Positions 51,714 to 62,178 of a stretch of DNA of 64,000 nucleotides are shown here, piece after piece. Position 1 is the first letter of the stretch. Each line of letters starts with the position of its first letter. Source of the stretch: Phaeodactylum tricornutum CCAP 1055/1 (lineage: Eukaryota > Bacillariophyta > Bacillariophyceae > Surirellales > Neidiaceae). The position numbers were made by a program, and so were the translations under genes. Location of the stretch: the NCBI RefSeq assembly GCF_000150955.2, contig NC_011676.1:516419-580418 (forward strand). Direction: 5' to 3'. Under the pieces are notes generated by a model, which was not told where the DNA came from, did not search any database, and saw nothing but the letters and a program-made list of their open reading frames with translations.

Positions 51714-52928
51714 ATGAGTTTTCAAGATTTCGGTCGGAAGAACCGTGGGACGGGAACTCCATCGTCCCGTCCCGATCCCCAGGCACCCGCTTCGGGCTAC
51801 CACCGGGCTTCTACGAATCACTCGCACAATGCTCTCGCCCAAACCAGCGAAAGTCTTTTACAATATCAAGTAAGTACTTACGGTTCCTACCATTGCTAGT
51901 CGGTCCCCAGTCCGAGGGGGACAAGTCCGGAACCTCCGTACTCCCATACGGCGCCCCATAAAAATGGTGGTTGCTGCCCACACTCGTTGCCGTTTTGTGT
52001 CTCATTTTCGTGCGTCTCCTATTTCTCTTCTTCCTTCTTATCAATTGTTGCCCCTACTATTTTTATTATTTATTTTGGTTACCAGCGTCACGTGGGCATT
52101 CTCGAAAAGATTGTCCAATCCTTACTGGCCCGATCCAATCATCCCGGTGGCACGGCGTACGACGAATTGGAACTGCAGTACAAGGCACAGCTGGACGTCA
52201 TGAATCAGTGGGAAGACAAGCTTACGCGGCAGATTGCGCAACACCGGAATACGACCAACAGCAGCAGCAACAACAACAACAACAATAAAACTGTCAAGAG
52301 CAATCATGCCGCGACACCACCAACGGCACCAACAACAACGCAGTGGACGAAGTTGCAACGGGATCACGAACGCATCCAAGCCCGCGTGGCGGCACTACGG
52401 GACAGCGTCGCGCGCCGGCGGCCAAACGGCCCTCCGCGTCGGCATCTCACCGACGGCGAGTCGGCGGATTCTCCGTCGGGCCATCCCGCCGCACCCGACT
52501 ACGAACAGCAACAACAACTCCAACTCGAACAAGATGTAAGTCTGTCGTTGGAAATGTTGGGGGATTCATTGCTGGCCGATGTGTTGGGAAATGTCTAGGA
52601 GAGCCGTGTTAACCGTCACTTGTGTCAACTAACCGTGCGTTCGCGTGTACGTGTGTGTACGTTTGCAATTTTCTGTTTTTTTTACCACCAGCGCATGAAT
52701 GCCGACATTATGCGGGAGCGGGAAGAAGAAATACGGAATATCAACCGCGGTATGCACCAAGTGAACGAAATTTACAAGGATCTCGCCCACATTGTCGGTT
52801 CCCAGCAGGAGCAGGTGGACAATATCGAAACGCAAATGGAGGAATCCCGGGTCAACGCCGAGTCGGGGTTGCAGCAAGTGGAAAAGGCCAACGAGAAATT
52901 TGGCAACGCCAATTGTGTAGTCTCGTAA
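51714..52928 (+). CDS. Qa-SNARE-like protein ending in a CaaX prenylation box
   Basis: Three exons (51714-51869, 52086-52535, 52692-52928) with 216- and 156-bp GTAAGT introns, all phase 0, give 280 aa. The N-terminal half is helical (RHVGILEKIVQSLL, YDELELQYKAQLDVMNQWED) with Asn/Gln runs. The SNARE motif covers residues about 207-265: REEEIRNINRGMHQVNEIYK, DLAHIVGSQQEQVDNIETQM. Its zero-layer Gln is in VGSQQEQVD. There is no transmembrane segment; the protein ends NANCVVS, a canonical CaaX box (X = Ser, farnesyl type). A lipid anchor like that of Ykt6 is inferred. A splice to an unseen membrane exon cannot be ruled out, but nothing hydrophobic follows. Confidence 0.8.
52248..52289 (+). repeat. 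CAG/CAA trinucleotide tract in SNARE exon 2
   Basis: A run of AGC/AAC codons encodes SSSNNNNNN in the second exon of the CaaX SNARE. Length variation between strains is likely. Confidence 0.7.
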
Positions 52929-53043
52929 CACGATGTTTTCCAAGAGGGGGGATGATGCAATTCCTTCCATTGAATCGTCCGATAATAACCATCTATTTGG
53001 ACAAACTCCTGTTTTTTCACCTTTCCGAACCGTGTCCATGTCT

Positions 53044-54147
53044 CTAGTCGAACGTAATCTTGGTGCCTTGGAAAGAAACAATGCCGCTCTTCTGCGCCTT
53101 GCGCGCTTCCCAAGACGGGTGTAGATGGGCGGTATCGTCCGGCGTCGGTGTCGGCTGGGAGTGTTGCGACTGGTGGCCGGGACGCGACCGCGATGGAATG
53201 GAAGTTTCCGGACCCTGGTGATCGTTGGGGTCCATCTTTTTGGGTCGCCAGTTGATGGATCGGTCCAGTGTTCGTCCCTGTTGTCGCGCTTCCACCGCCA
53301 AAGCCTTGGCCTTGCGTGCCCGTTGTCCGCGTCGATTCTTTTTGCGCGACTCTTCCAAGGACGCGGGGCCGTAGTGGCCGTCCCGGGGTCCATTGCCCGA
53401 TCCGTCTTCGTCAGCGTTGTCCGGGTCCTCGCCCAGCCGACAAAACAGACTACCGGAAAGCCCCTTGGCGTCCAACGCGGCTTGTTTCTGGGACTGTGGT
53501 TGTTTGGATTTCTTGAGCGGGCGTGCCGCGTCGGAAACCCTTCCCTGTTGCCAATCTTGTCGCCGCATATTCCAACGTCGGTATTCCGTCACTTGGTCGT
53601 TCCAGTGTTCCAAGGTGTCGCGCATTTTTTTGTGTTGCAAAATACGTCGGAGGATCCACTCCGGCGTTCGTGGGGCCGTGGTGGGGGCCTTGTCGTCGTT
53701 GACACTGTCGTGTTTCGTGGGTACGTCCACCACGGAAGTTTCGTTGTCAGCCACGGGTTCGTGGGATGCGTTTATCTCTTCTTGTTCCACGGGTACGTCG
53801 GATTCCGTCGTTGTTGTTGTCGTCGCCAGCAAAGCGGGATCCAACTGCAGAATTCCGAGTCTCCGAAAGCACTCGTCCACGATCGGTGTGAGATCACATT
53901 CTTTCCATTGTTCCAATTGCTGCACTTGTGGTTGGGCAGTTGCGGTAACGACGGATTCCTGGTCGTCGTTTTGTTGTTTGAGTCGACGAATGTGTTTTTG
54001 TAGAATAAATGTCTTGGTCCGTTTGATCTGTTGGTGCAATTCCTTGCGACACTGGTAGACGAGACGTTCGTAATAGACTCGTCGGGATTCTGCCAAACTC
54101 GGACGCCGTGTGCGTTTGCGAGAGGCCGATGGACGATTCCCCGCCAT
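53044..54147 (-). CDS. BUD22: BUD22/SRFBP1-like ribosome-biogenesis protein
   Basis: A 367-aa highly charged protein. The N-terminal helix (ESRRVYYERLVYQCRKELHQ, QIKRTKTFILQKHIRRLKQQ) and the C-terminal signature LHPSWEARKAQKSGIVSFQG with KITFD match the BUD22/SRFBP1 family. BUD22 acts in nucleolar 40S maturation. The middle has Lys/Arg-rich nuclear-type stretches (RKKNRRGQRARKAKA). The start MAGNRPSASRKRTRR (54147) is preferred: the frame upstream continues 100 codons through a (GT)n tract that would encode His-Thr repeats and is probably 5' UTR. Confidence 0.88.
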   Translation of the reverse strand: MAGNRPSASRKRTRRPSLAESRRVYYERLVYQCRKELHQQIKRTKTFILQKHIRRLKQQNDDQESVVTATAQPQVQQLEQWKECDLTPIVDECFRRLGILQLDPALLATTTTTTESDVPVEQEEINASHEPVADNETSVVDVPTKHDSVNDDKAPTTAPRTPEWILRRILQHKKMRDTLEHWNDQVTEYRRWNMRRQDWQQGRVSDAARPLKKSKQPQSQKQAALDAKGLSGSLFCRLGEDPDNADEDGSGNGPRDGHYGPASLEESRKKNRRGQRARKAKALAVEARQQGRTLDRSINWRPKKMDPNDHQGPETSIPSRSRPGHQSQHSQPTPTPDDTAHLHPSWEARKAQKSGIVSFQGTKITFD

Positions 54148-54155
54148 GAGTGTAA

Positions 54156-54182
<27 letters not shown>
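54156..54182. repeat. (GT)13 microsatellite
   Basis: A near-perfect GT repeat starts 9 bp upstream of the BUD22 start codon (minus strand), in its probable 5' UTR or proximal promoter. Confidence 0.9.
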
Positions 54183-54186
<4 letters not shown>

Positions 54187-54472
54187 CGATGCTGCGACAC
54201 GGTTGCCGGTTGCGATATTGGTCGTACAGACTATCAATCCAAAATGAACAACAACCACAACGATTGCTACAACCGAAATGGGCTGAACAGAGAACGAAGT
54301 GCGACGAGAATGATGTGTTGACTGGGGCAGGCTCGCACACCGGAGAGTAGAGTCCAATGGATATGTGTCGTGCTTGGAACGGTACGAATGCCAGACGAGT
54401 AGAGTAGGGGTAGGTCTATACAGCAGATGTGTCCGCACCGACACCACGCCCAGCTGTCTCCACTGTGATCCA

Positions 54473-54490
54473 TAGCTAGCTAGCTAGCTA
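54473..54490. repeat. (TAGC)n tandem repeat
   Basis: Four to five copies of the self-complementary tetramer tagc lie in the BUD22/adenylate kinase divergent spacer. Confidence 0.75.
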
Positions 54491-54875
54491 CGTACAATTA
54501 CAGTTAGCGCGAAGATTCCGTTCTTCTGGTTCGTCGGGAAGACTTTTTTTCCTTCTGCCCCCCGTTGATACGAATTTGCAATGTTATGTTCCATTATTGG
54601 TATTTCTCTCTTGTCTCTGTGCACCCACCACACATCACCGACAGAATATACGTTTTTTCCTCTTTGTGGAACCCTTGAACCGTTTCGAGACCCAAATAGT
54701 GCTCCTAAAGTCCAACCCAACCACAACACTTTCCTTTTTTTTTCTTTTTCTTCCCCAACTCCCACAGAACGTCGATTCCGAATATCCCCAATATCCGTTG
54801 GATTGTGACTTCGAAAAAAAGGGGGTCTGGTCCGAGTCGATCGTGGCCTCTTCCCCCCCTCACGCGCGCGCGCAT

Positions 54876-55943
54876 ATGGGGATTCCACGATGTGCCCGGG
54901 CTCTCCGACGGGTGGTCGCGGAAACGACGGTACGCTCCCCAACAGTCACGACGACGACGGTTCCTTGGACGATTCGTGCGTTCCCTCGCACTCTTCCAGT
55001 AAGGTCCACTGGTCGTCGACTCTTGGGCACGCATTCCCGAAACCAAGCTGAATGTCTCCAAGATCGCGAGATTGCGGCGGATCTATTCCATCAGTACGCC
55101 AAGGACCGCAACGGTGTCCCTTTGTTGGGATGGCAGGATATCTGCGAACTCCTCCAGGGCATTGGGGAAGATCCCGACGACGCCACGGTCCAAAAACTAT
55201 TCACCGTCGCCGACGCCGACGGCAACGACTACATTGACCTGGACGAATTCCTCGCCCACCGGGATACCTTTATCGGTACCAATCCCGCGAGAATCATACT
55301 CGTCGTCGGAGGCCCCGGATCCGGCAAAGGTTTGCTCAGTAAGCGCCTGGAAAAGGAATGCCACGTCGTCCATCTATCCTCCGGGGAACTCTTGCGTTCC
55401 GAAGTAGCACAGGATACCGCGCTCGGTCGACAAGTCCGGGATATTATGGACCGCGGCGAACTCGTCTCCTCCGCAATTATGGTCGCCCTCATGAAGAAAC
55501 GCATGCGCGATCATCCCGGGAAACGCGTTCTACTGGACGGCTTTCCCCGTTCGCTGGAAAACGCCCACGATCTCGTCACGCTCTGCGGCAGACCCGAACT
55601 CGCTCTGCACTTGGAATGCGACGATACCATACTGCTCGAACGCATACTCCAACGCGGCGCCGATAGCGCCCCGGAAGAACGGCGCGCCGACGACAACTTT
55701 CAAACCGCACTCCAACGACTACGGACTTACCACGCCTTTCACAATTCCACCATACACTGGTTGAGGGAACAACACGTACCCGTCGTCAATTTGGATTGCT
55801 CCGGTACCGCCGAGTCGGTATGGCAACAACTACAAGCCATTGGTCGGCTCATGCGACCCTCCGTAAAGGTGCCCTCGCAAGCAACCGCCAATGATGACGA
55901 CGACGATTGGAGCGGCGACCCCTCCCGGACCGCACTCTTCTAA
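54876..55943 (+). CDS. EF-hand protein fused to adenylate/UMP-CMP-type kinase
   Basis: A 355-aa protein. Residues 1-55 are Arg/Thr-rich without acidic residues past position 15, typical of mitochondrial or plastid transit (MGIPRCARALRRVVAE). A degenerate EF hand (YAKDRNGVPLLGWQDI) and a canonical loop (DADGNDYIDLDEF, about 116-128) follow. The kinase begins with ILVVGGPGSGKGLLSKRLEK and has SSGELLRSEVA, VLLDGFPRSLENA and a short-lid R-x-DDN motif (RRADDNFQTALQRLRTYH), as in UMP-CMP kinase and short adenylate kinases. It transfers phosphate between ATP and a nucleoside monophosphate. Calcium control is inferred from the intact EF loop. The tail is acidic. Confidence 0.88.
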   Translation: MGIPRCARALRRVVAETTVRSPTVTTTTVPWTIRAFPRTLPVRSTGRRLLGTHSRNQAECLQDREIAADLFHQYAKDRNGVPLLGWQDICELLQGIGEDPDDATVQKLFTVADADGNDYIDLDEFLAHRDTFIGTNPARIILVVGGPGSGKGLLSKRLEKECHVVHLSSGELLRSEVAQDTALGRQVRDIMDRGELVSSAIMVALMKKRMRDHPGKRVLLDGFPRSLENAHDLVTLCGRPELALHLECDDTILLERILQRGADSAPEERRADDNFQTALQRLRTYHAFHNSTIHWLREQHVPVVNLDCSGTAESVWQQLQAIGRLMRPSVKVPSQATANDDDDDWSGDPSRTALF

Positions 55944-56090
55944 ACAATGGGAACTTTTTGGAGTGGTGACGATAAGGCACGTGGTGAATGTCAATCTGTT
56001 TTTCTTAAAGTAGTAATCAAAATGTGTGTTCGAGAGGAGACCGGTACGACCGAACGAAAAATGGTTTGGCTTGCCGCGGATTACCAAAAT

Positions 56091-57554
56091 TTATGCTGAG
56101 GCGGAAGGTAGTGATTGTCCGTAGTAACGTTGGTAAATCTCGTCCGGAGATACACCGCCCGCGTACAAATGGACGAGCTTGGAATTCATCCAAGTCACGT
56201 ACAACACTCCGTAGCTTTGCCAGCGTCGCGGAGAACACAATGCGGGTGAGCCGGGGATGATGCGTAAAGCTTCCCGCGCCACGTTCCAACGGGGAAGCAG
56301 TGCCGCGCGCTGGCGTAAGAGACCCGCCAACTCGTAGTCTTCCATAATGCATTGGTGGGGAAAGCCGCCCAAGTAGTGAAACACATTGGTGGGCAAACAC
56401 AAACATTGGTCGCCGTACGGCAACGACCACAGTCTGCAGCGAAGATTCGCCGTCGTCTCGACCGCGCGGATTCCCGGTGGGTACCTGTCTCGAGTTGACG
56501 ACAATGTCGTGGTGAGTCTAGGGTTGGTGTAAACGATCCTGCTGGATACAACAATACGACCTAACTTACATCCGACCGTTCAACCCTGTCGCCGACGTGT
56601 CAATGCCAAAGCCAAAGGCGCAAGCATTGGTCCGTACCCCACTAGCGCCATCCCCGGCCAAGGTAGCCAATATCCGTGCATCCCACGCTTCCGGGAGACG
56701 GGTATCGGAATGTAAAAAGGCTAGAATCTGACCGTCAGCGTGCCGAGCGCCAAAGTTGAGACAAGGACCTCGGCCAGTTCCTTCCGTGAATGTGACAATC
56801 CGAACGCTTCCCCACGCATTAGCCACCCCGGTCTGATCCACGGCTCGAGCCAGGTCTCGGCATCCCCCCGCGTCGACTAGTACCAGCTGAATTCGTTTCA
56901 AATTAACGGCGGCTTGCAGGGCGAATTCCAGCTTGGCGCGAACGTCGACCCCACGTTCCCGAAAGCAAGGCACAATAAGCGATATTTCAAACACACCGTC
57001 TGGTAGTATAGACTTCGTGCCAGCTTTGACAGTTACCGGTAGTTCCAATAAAGCTGGCCAAATACGCCCGTACTGCTGATACCGTTCCGACGCTGCCTTC
57101 GGGTGGGGTGTCCTGGAAGGTCGCATGGCGAGCGAGACGCATCGGCGCAAGGTCGCGTTTTCGCGAATTTGACGCACCAATAAAGCGTCGTCGACCGAAG
57201 AAGTCCGCACCTCTTTCAAAAGTCCCTCCGCTTGTTGAAATATCTCGCTAGGACAAGCGGCATCCAGCTCTGCTCGACTGTGAGTCATGAGGGGAATCCA
57301 ACAAGGCCAGAATATAAGGTATCTTGTGACAAGCGTTTGCCATTACTTTGGAAGACACTCGTGGCAGTAGGCTCCAGCACGAATGACAAAGTCGGGCGTA
57401 TTGCTGTCGCCGCGAGGTAGTGGTATCCGGACACGGTTAAACAGCCGATCGCCAGTAGCCAGGCCAGCAAGCTCTCGATCGCAAAGGGAATCACCGCGTT
57501 GGGGCCAGTGATTGCCGAGACGAGACGTGCAGTAATCGTCCTGTCCTTTCTCAT
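56091..57554 (-). CDS. Family-2 glycosyltransferase, TIGR04283-like (paralogue A)
   Basis: Three exons (57554-57347, 57269-56570, 56484-56091) with introns of 77 and 85 bp give 433 aa. A membrane helix lies near residues 22-48 (FAIESLLAWLLAIGCLTVSG). The catalytic domain has FEISLIVPCFRERG, LVLVDAGGCRDLA, GRGPCLNFGARHADGQILAF, the metal motif LHSDTRLP, and after the last splice WSLPYGDQCLCLP, LGGFPHQCIMEDYELAGLLR, RRWQSYGVLY and a C-terminal GVSPDEIYQRYY. This order (GDQ, GGFP, MEDxxL, RRW) is that of TIGR04283-like transferases, which in bacteria sit in arsenosugar-type clusters. The acceptor is unknown. It stands head-to-head with its paralogue at 57.9 kb, so a shared bidirectional promoter is likely. 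Confidence 0.82.
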
Positions 57555-57915
57555 CGTGAAAACCGTGTCGTTTGGGAAGGGTTTGAAACCAAATGTAAGG
57601 CAGATTCCCCCAGCTTTGGTGGATTAAAGTATGCAGTGCCTCGGATCATACAAGTTCAGATTCTGATGAACCGCAACGCCTTGGATTCAGAATCTTGCTC
57701 GAGCATTTCTTGGAAGCAAACTTTCCTTTCTCAATCACTTTTCGCTAGCTCCATAGTTAACGCTGTCTGGATATTGAGACAATTTTCGGACACAACTTTC
57801 CACTGTGATCGAGCTAGCTTTCTTGTCAGTTAGAGTTTGGAACACCCAAGGAGCGACCCAGAAGCCTATATGATTGGTTCATTTGGAACTGGTTTATTCG
57901 GAGTGTTTTCCTGTT
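57555..57915. promoter_or_regulatory. Putative bidirectional promoter of the glycosyltransferase pair
   Basis: This 361-bp spacer separates two divergent paralogues and is the only place for both promoters, unless the downstream gene starts at 58093. I see no clear TATA box or palindrome; the bidirectional role is inferred from gene layout only. Confidence 0.4.
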
Positions 57916-59480
57916 ATGACCATTAGGTTGGCATGCTATGCTATTCCATTCTTGACTTTCGGAATCATCTTTTTCAGCTTCGCAATCTCGAGTCTTCTCG
58001 ATGGATCCGGGGAATTCGTTGGACCACTGAAAGGACAAGAGATACATCACATCGAGCTCCGACACAACCAAGGGCACAACTCGATCATCATCATGGCTGA
58101 AATTGACTCTAGCGACAAAGAGAAGGACGTCCCGAAAAAGAGCAAAAAGTTGGTTGACGATGAAGCACAAATCGACCGTCTTTTGGATTACCTGCGCGAG
58201 CATCGATTGTCGCCCGTCGTCGAAGTCGTGCTAGCCTGGCTAGTCGCATGCGCCTGTCTCGTCTATTATGGTTACAGCTACATTATGGCAGATCGGCATA
58301 CCGACGAACGTGTTCCGCTCGTGACCGAGTCCAAGAATTTGCGACGCCAAGACTTGGATGCGGCGTCGTTGCAAAAAGAAATTCTGCATGCTCTCAAAGA
58401 TGACGACGTTACGGACGACGACAAATCGAGTGCGATTTTGAAGCGTATTCGGTCTGATTTCGAATTGAAACGAAAGGTGACCCAATTCATGCAGGCGCCT
58501 GGGTGTAATCAATATCCTCTGTACGCGACGCTTGATTCAATCTGGAAAGACCTACTCTGCTTTCCTCCTTTATACACCGAAACCAATCAGGAACACAATC
58601 CCCATATTGATTTGTCCCTTATTATTCCTGCTTATAAGGAATCCGGAAGTCAGCTCCGACAAACACTCCAGCAGGCATATCGAATGTGTGACAACCCAGA
58701 CCGCGTGCAAGTCATCATTGTCGACGCCGGGAAATGCGACGATTTGAAACACTTGGATGACGGTCAGCTTTCATCATGGGGACACCTTAGAGTGGTAAGG
58801 TTCCAACCCGAGAAGGAGAGCAAGAAGTCGGCTATCGGACGAGGTCCTACCCTCAATTTTGGCGCCGAACACGCGTCCGGAACCTTTCTGACCTTTTTGC
58901 ATTCCGATACGATGGTAGGTTACCCCGCTTCACAACAGAATATCAAAGTACGCCATCTCACACTTTCCTCTCGCACCTCTAGGTTCCCAATCATTGGGAC
59001 ACGAGAGTAATACGAACCTTGACGCCACAAAGTAGCTCTCGTTTGACACACGCCTGTGCGTTCTCGTTTGGCCATCACACATCCAAAGAGGGGCTATCCG
59101 GCAAGCCCTATCCATGGGGAATTCGCTCGGTCTTTGTGCTCGGGAATTTGCGGGCCTACCTGTTCAGTCTACCGTACGGCGATCACATCATTTCAGTGCC
59201 CAAGGCATACTTTCACCACGTGGGGGGCTATCCCGAGCAACCCATAATGGAAGACTACGAACTCATGGACTTGCTTCGTAAACGAGCCAAGCTCTTGCCC
59301 GAACGTTTGCGGATTATTCCTCCGCCGACGGGGCAGTGTTCGGTTCGCCGATGGCAGACCCATGGTGTGGTCTACACGACTTTAGTGAACGTGCTCATTG
59401 TCAACCGCTACAAACGTGGATGGACTCCAGACGAAATATTCCGCTATTATTATCAGCGACCTTCCAAAAAGAAAGAATAG
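57916..59480 (+). CDS. Family-2 glycosyltransferase, TIGR04283-like (paralogue B)
   Basis: Two exons (57916-58914, 58983-59480) with a 68-bp GTAGGT...CTCTAG intron give 498 aa. It parallels paralogue A: membrane helix VVEVVLAWLVACACLVYYGY, the segment DLDAASLQKEILHALK, IDLSLIIPAYKESG, QVIIVDAGKCDDL, GRGPTLNFGAEHASGTFLTF, LHSDTM, then VPNHWDTRVIRT, FSLPYGDHIISVPKAYFHHV, GGYPEQPIMEDYELMDLLRK, RRWQTHGVVYTTL and GWTPDEIFRYYY. An extra hydrophobic N-terminus is included with this start; the ATG at 58093 (MAEIDSSDKEK) would omit it and match paralogue A better. None of the introns matches A in position. Confidence 0.82.
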
Positions 59481-59579
59481 GATTGAACTTATGTTTAATG
59501 ATGCTAACTGTAAACTGTTAAAGTATACATGTTTTCCGACGTTTGTGCAACAACGCTGCTTATACCCATAGTATGGTCT

Positions 59580-61416
59580 TTACAGGGGAAGATTGGAGTG
59601 TTTGCGAGGAATATTGGGTAAATGCTTCGTGCGTAACATTCGGAGATCGTTACAAATGATGCGTCGAGTTTCTTGAGGATCAATGATATTGTCTACAAAT
59701 CCGCGTTGAGCACTGACCATTGGATTCGCAAACCGCGAAGTATAATCTTTAGTGTGTTGCTCTACATCTTTGCCACCATAAAGAATCTTAACGGCTCCTT
59801 TGGCACCCACTGTAAGCAAAACAACAAGAAATGGAAAGTACACTTGGCGTTGAGCAAAAAACCTGCATCACCATAAAATTTCAACAGAAGTTGTACTTAC
59901 TAACCGCCACTTCGGCACCAGGCCACGCGTAGTTACAGTCTCCTCGTAAGTGCTTACTCGACATGACGTCATAGGCACCGCCGTAAGCCTTCCGAGTAAT
60001 GACTGTCACCTTGGGTACGTTCGCCTCAGCATACGCAAACAGAAGCTTGGCTCCATGGCGAATGATACCGCCGTATTCTTGTCCCGTCCCCGGAAGAAAT
60101 CCGGGAACATCAACAAACGTAACGAGCGGAATGTTGAAAGCGTCGCAAAAACGAACAAAGCGAGCTGCTTTGATACTGGCATCAATATCGAGACAACCAG
60201 CCAAGGTTAAAGGGTTGTTACCAATGACACCAACCGTGTGACCTTCCATCCGGGCAAAAGCTGTCACAATGTTCTGTGCCATAGCGGGCATGATTTCGAA
60301 AAAGTCACCGTTGTCGACTGTTTCACGAATGACATCCTTCATATTGTAGGGCGTATTCGGATCGTCCGGGACCAAGCGTTCAAGTGACGGGACTAAGCGA
60401 TCAGCTGGATCGGTCGTCTCCTTGACGGGTAGGGTGTTTTTGTCGTTAGAGGCCGGTAGAAAGTCCAAGAGACGGCGCATCGAACGGAGTGCCGTCACAT
60501 CGTTAGAGAACGATCCATGCGCAACGCCACTTTTAGCAGTGTGTACCCGGGCACCTCCCAGATCTTCCTTGGTGACCGTCTCGTTCGTGACTGTCTTGAC
60601 GACTTCCGGGCCCGTAACGAACATGTAGGAAGTGTCTTCGACCATGAAAATGAAATCGGTCATGGCGGGACTGTAGACTGCGCCACCCGCGCAAGGCCCC
60701 ATAATCACCGAAATCTGCGGGATCACGCCACTCGCGTCTACGTTCCGCTGAAACACTTCGGCGTAGCCGCCTAGACTGTCAACACCTTCTTGAATCCGAG
60801 CTCCGCCAGAGTCGTTGAGACCAATCACCGGTGCTCCCACACGCATGGCCATGTCCATGACCTTGCACATTTTTTCGGCGTGTGTTTCCGAAAGCGATCC
60901 ACCCAAGACGGTAAAATCTTGGGAAAAGGCGTAGACGACGCGACCATTGATGGTTCCGTGTCCCGTGACGATACCGTCACCGGGAAACTCCTTTTCGTCC
61001 ATACCAAACTCGGTACATCGATGAGCCTTGAGTTGATCCAATTCGTGGAAGCTCTCGTTATCGAACAAGAGCTCCAAGCGTTCCCGGGCGGTAAGTGATC
61101 CCCTGGCGTGTATCTTGTCGATTCGTTTTTGGCCGCCGCCTAGGAAAGCTTGCGCCCGTTCGGCATCCAAGCGTTCGCGAAAGGCGCTTTTAATAATGGA
61201 AGGATCACCAGCGACTTCGGGCAAGGCGACCCTTTGCGTACGTTGCCAAGCGGTGGAAGCATAGTTGCGTTTCGACCGGATAACGAGGGAGGATTTGAAA
61301 TTGTGAGTGTCCCATGGAAGTTGGACGACGGAGGCAGCAAACTTCACTTTGTGTGGCAGGGACGGAGCTTGGCTGCTCTGATAAAATTGGCGGGTGGCGG
61401 AAGCTAGAATCTTCAT
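59580..61416 (-). CDS. PCCB: Propionyl-CoA carboxylase beta chain (mitochondrial)
   Basis: Two exons (61416-59901, 59809-59580) with a 91-bp GTAAGT...TTACAG intron give 581 aa; splicing restores [16 protein letters not shown]. It is the carboxyltransferase (beta) subunit that carboxylates propionyl-CoA to methylmalonyl-CoA with the biotinylated alpha subunit. Family blocks: [95 protein letters not shown] and [18 protein letters not shown]. The N-terminus is Arg/Ser/Gln-rich without acidic residues ([16 protein letters not shown]), a mitochondrial presequence. It converges with glycosyltransferase B across about 100 bp. ATG 61416 is used because the frame upstream lacks a good start. Confidence 0.94.
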
Positions 61417-62178
61417 GGTGTCAAAGAAGCACAGCGCTTTCTTGTACGTGCGGCCTCCTGGGCAAAGCAAAGTCTAGGGCCTGTTCGTGAAGGTTTTCTC
61501 GTTTCTGTTGCTGGGGCAGCTGGCTGCGGATGCCAAAGGCACAGCAAGCAAAATAAATTGTTGAGATGCGAACCGGTGCCTTGTAAAAAAGAGAACACTG
61601 CAGCCGTATCTTTTCGTCATGTTCAGCGGCATCTCCTACTAATAAACTATTGGATGGAAAAAGTCCCAGATATGTCTCTCTACCGTTCAGACAGAAGTAG
61701 GCAGCAGAACTGCCGAACCAAAACCTCACAGTCAGTCAGTCAGTCATGTCCACAAATCACGAGCTATGGCACAGAAAGGTGATGCGGCTAACAAACAGTA
61801 CCACTACTATAGGGCACAACACTTCTTCGCATCCACTTCCCAAGACGGGCTGGACTGGCTCTCTAGTACAATGCTCTTTCTTTTGTGGACAACAAAATAG
61901 GAATATGGATATATCCCTGTATGCGACGTGATCACAGCTTGGGTGACGCACTCCTATGGATAAACGGGACCTACCAACGTGTTCATGGAGTAGACTACTT
62001 ATCCCTAAACTAGTGTGTATGCATCTTGTTACAATATGCATATACATGTATTAGAATAGATAGTGGCTCATCCTAAACTCAGTCGCCAACGTTGACGTAC
62101 CCGTGTCGCATGCGTGTGGTTGTGTGGTGTTCTGGAAAAGTTGAAACTAGGGAGGGCTGGACTGGGCTTTCCGGGCCT
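61417..62178. other. Intergenic region with AGTC repeat, no gene seen
   Basis: About 760 bp between PCCB (5' end) and PLGG1-like (3' end), both on the minus strand. An AGTC tandem (61728-61746) is present. Frames under 105 codons are open but motif-free. Confidence 0.45.
61728..61746. repeat. (CAGT)n tandem repeat
   Basis: About four and a half copies of cagt lie in the PCCB upstream region. Confidence 0.8.

Larger units (their letters stand above)
54148..54875. other. Divergent intergenic region with two microsatellites
   Basis: About 730 bp between BUD22 (-) and the EF-hand/kinase fusion (+). It contains the (GT)13 and AGCT tracts listed separately. The kinase frame is open for 100 codons upstream of its chosen ATG, with another ATG at 54576 that I judge less likely. 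Confidence 0.4.

Noticed and set aside
53125-54003. 292-codon plus-strand frame
   Set aside because: Antisense shadow of BUD22; composition mirrors its charged codons and no domain is visible.
54148-54447. 100-residue N-terminal extension of BUD22
   Set aside because: It reads through the (GT)n tract as a His-Thr run and lacks family similarity; BUD22 similarity begins after the ATG at 54147.
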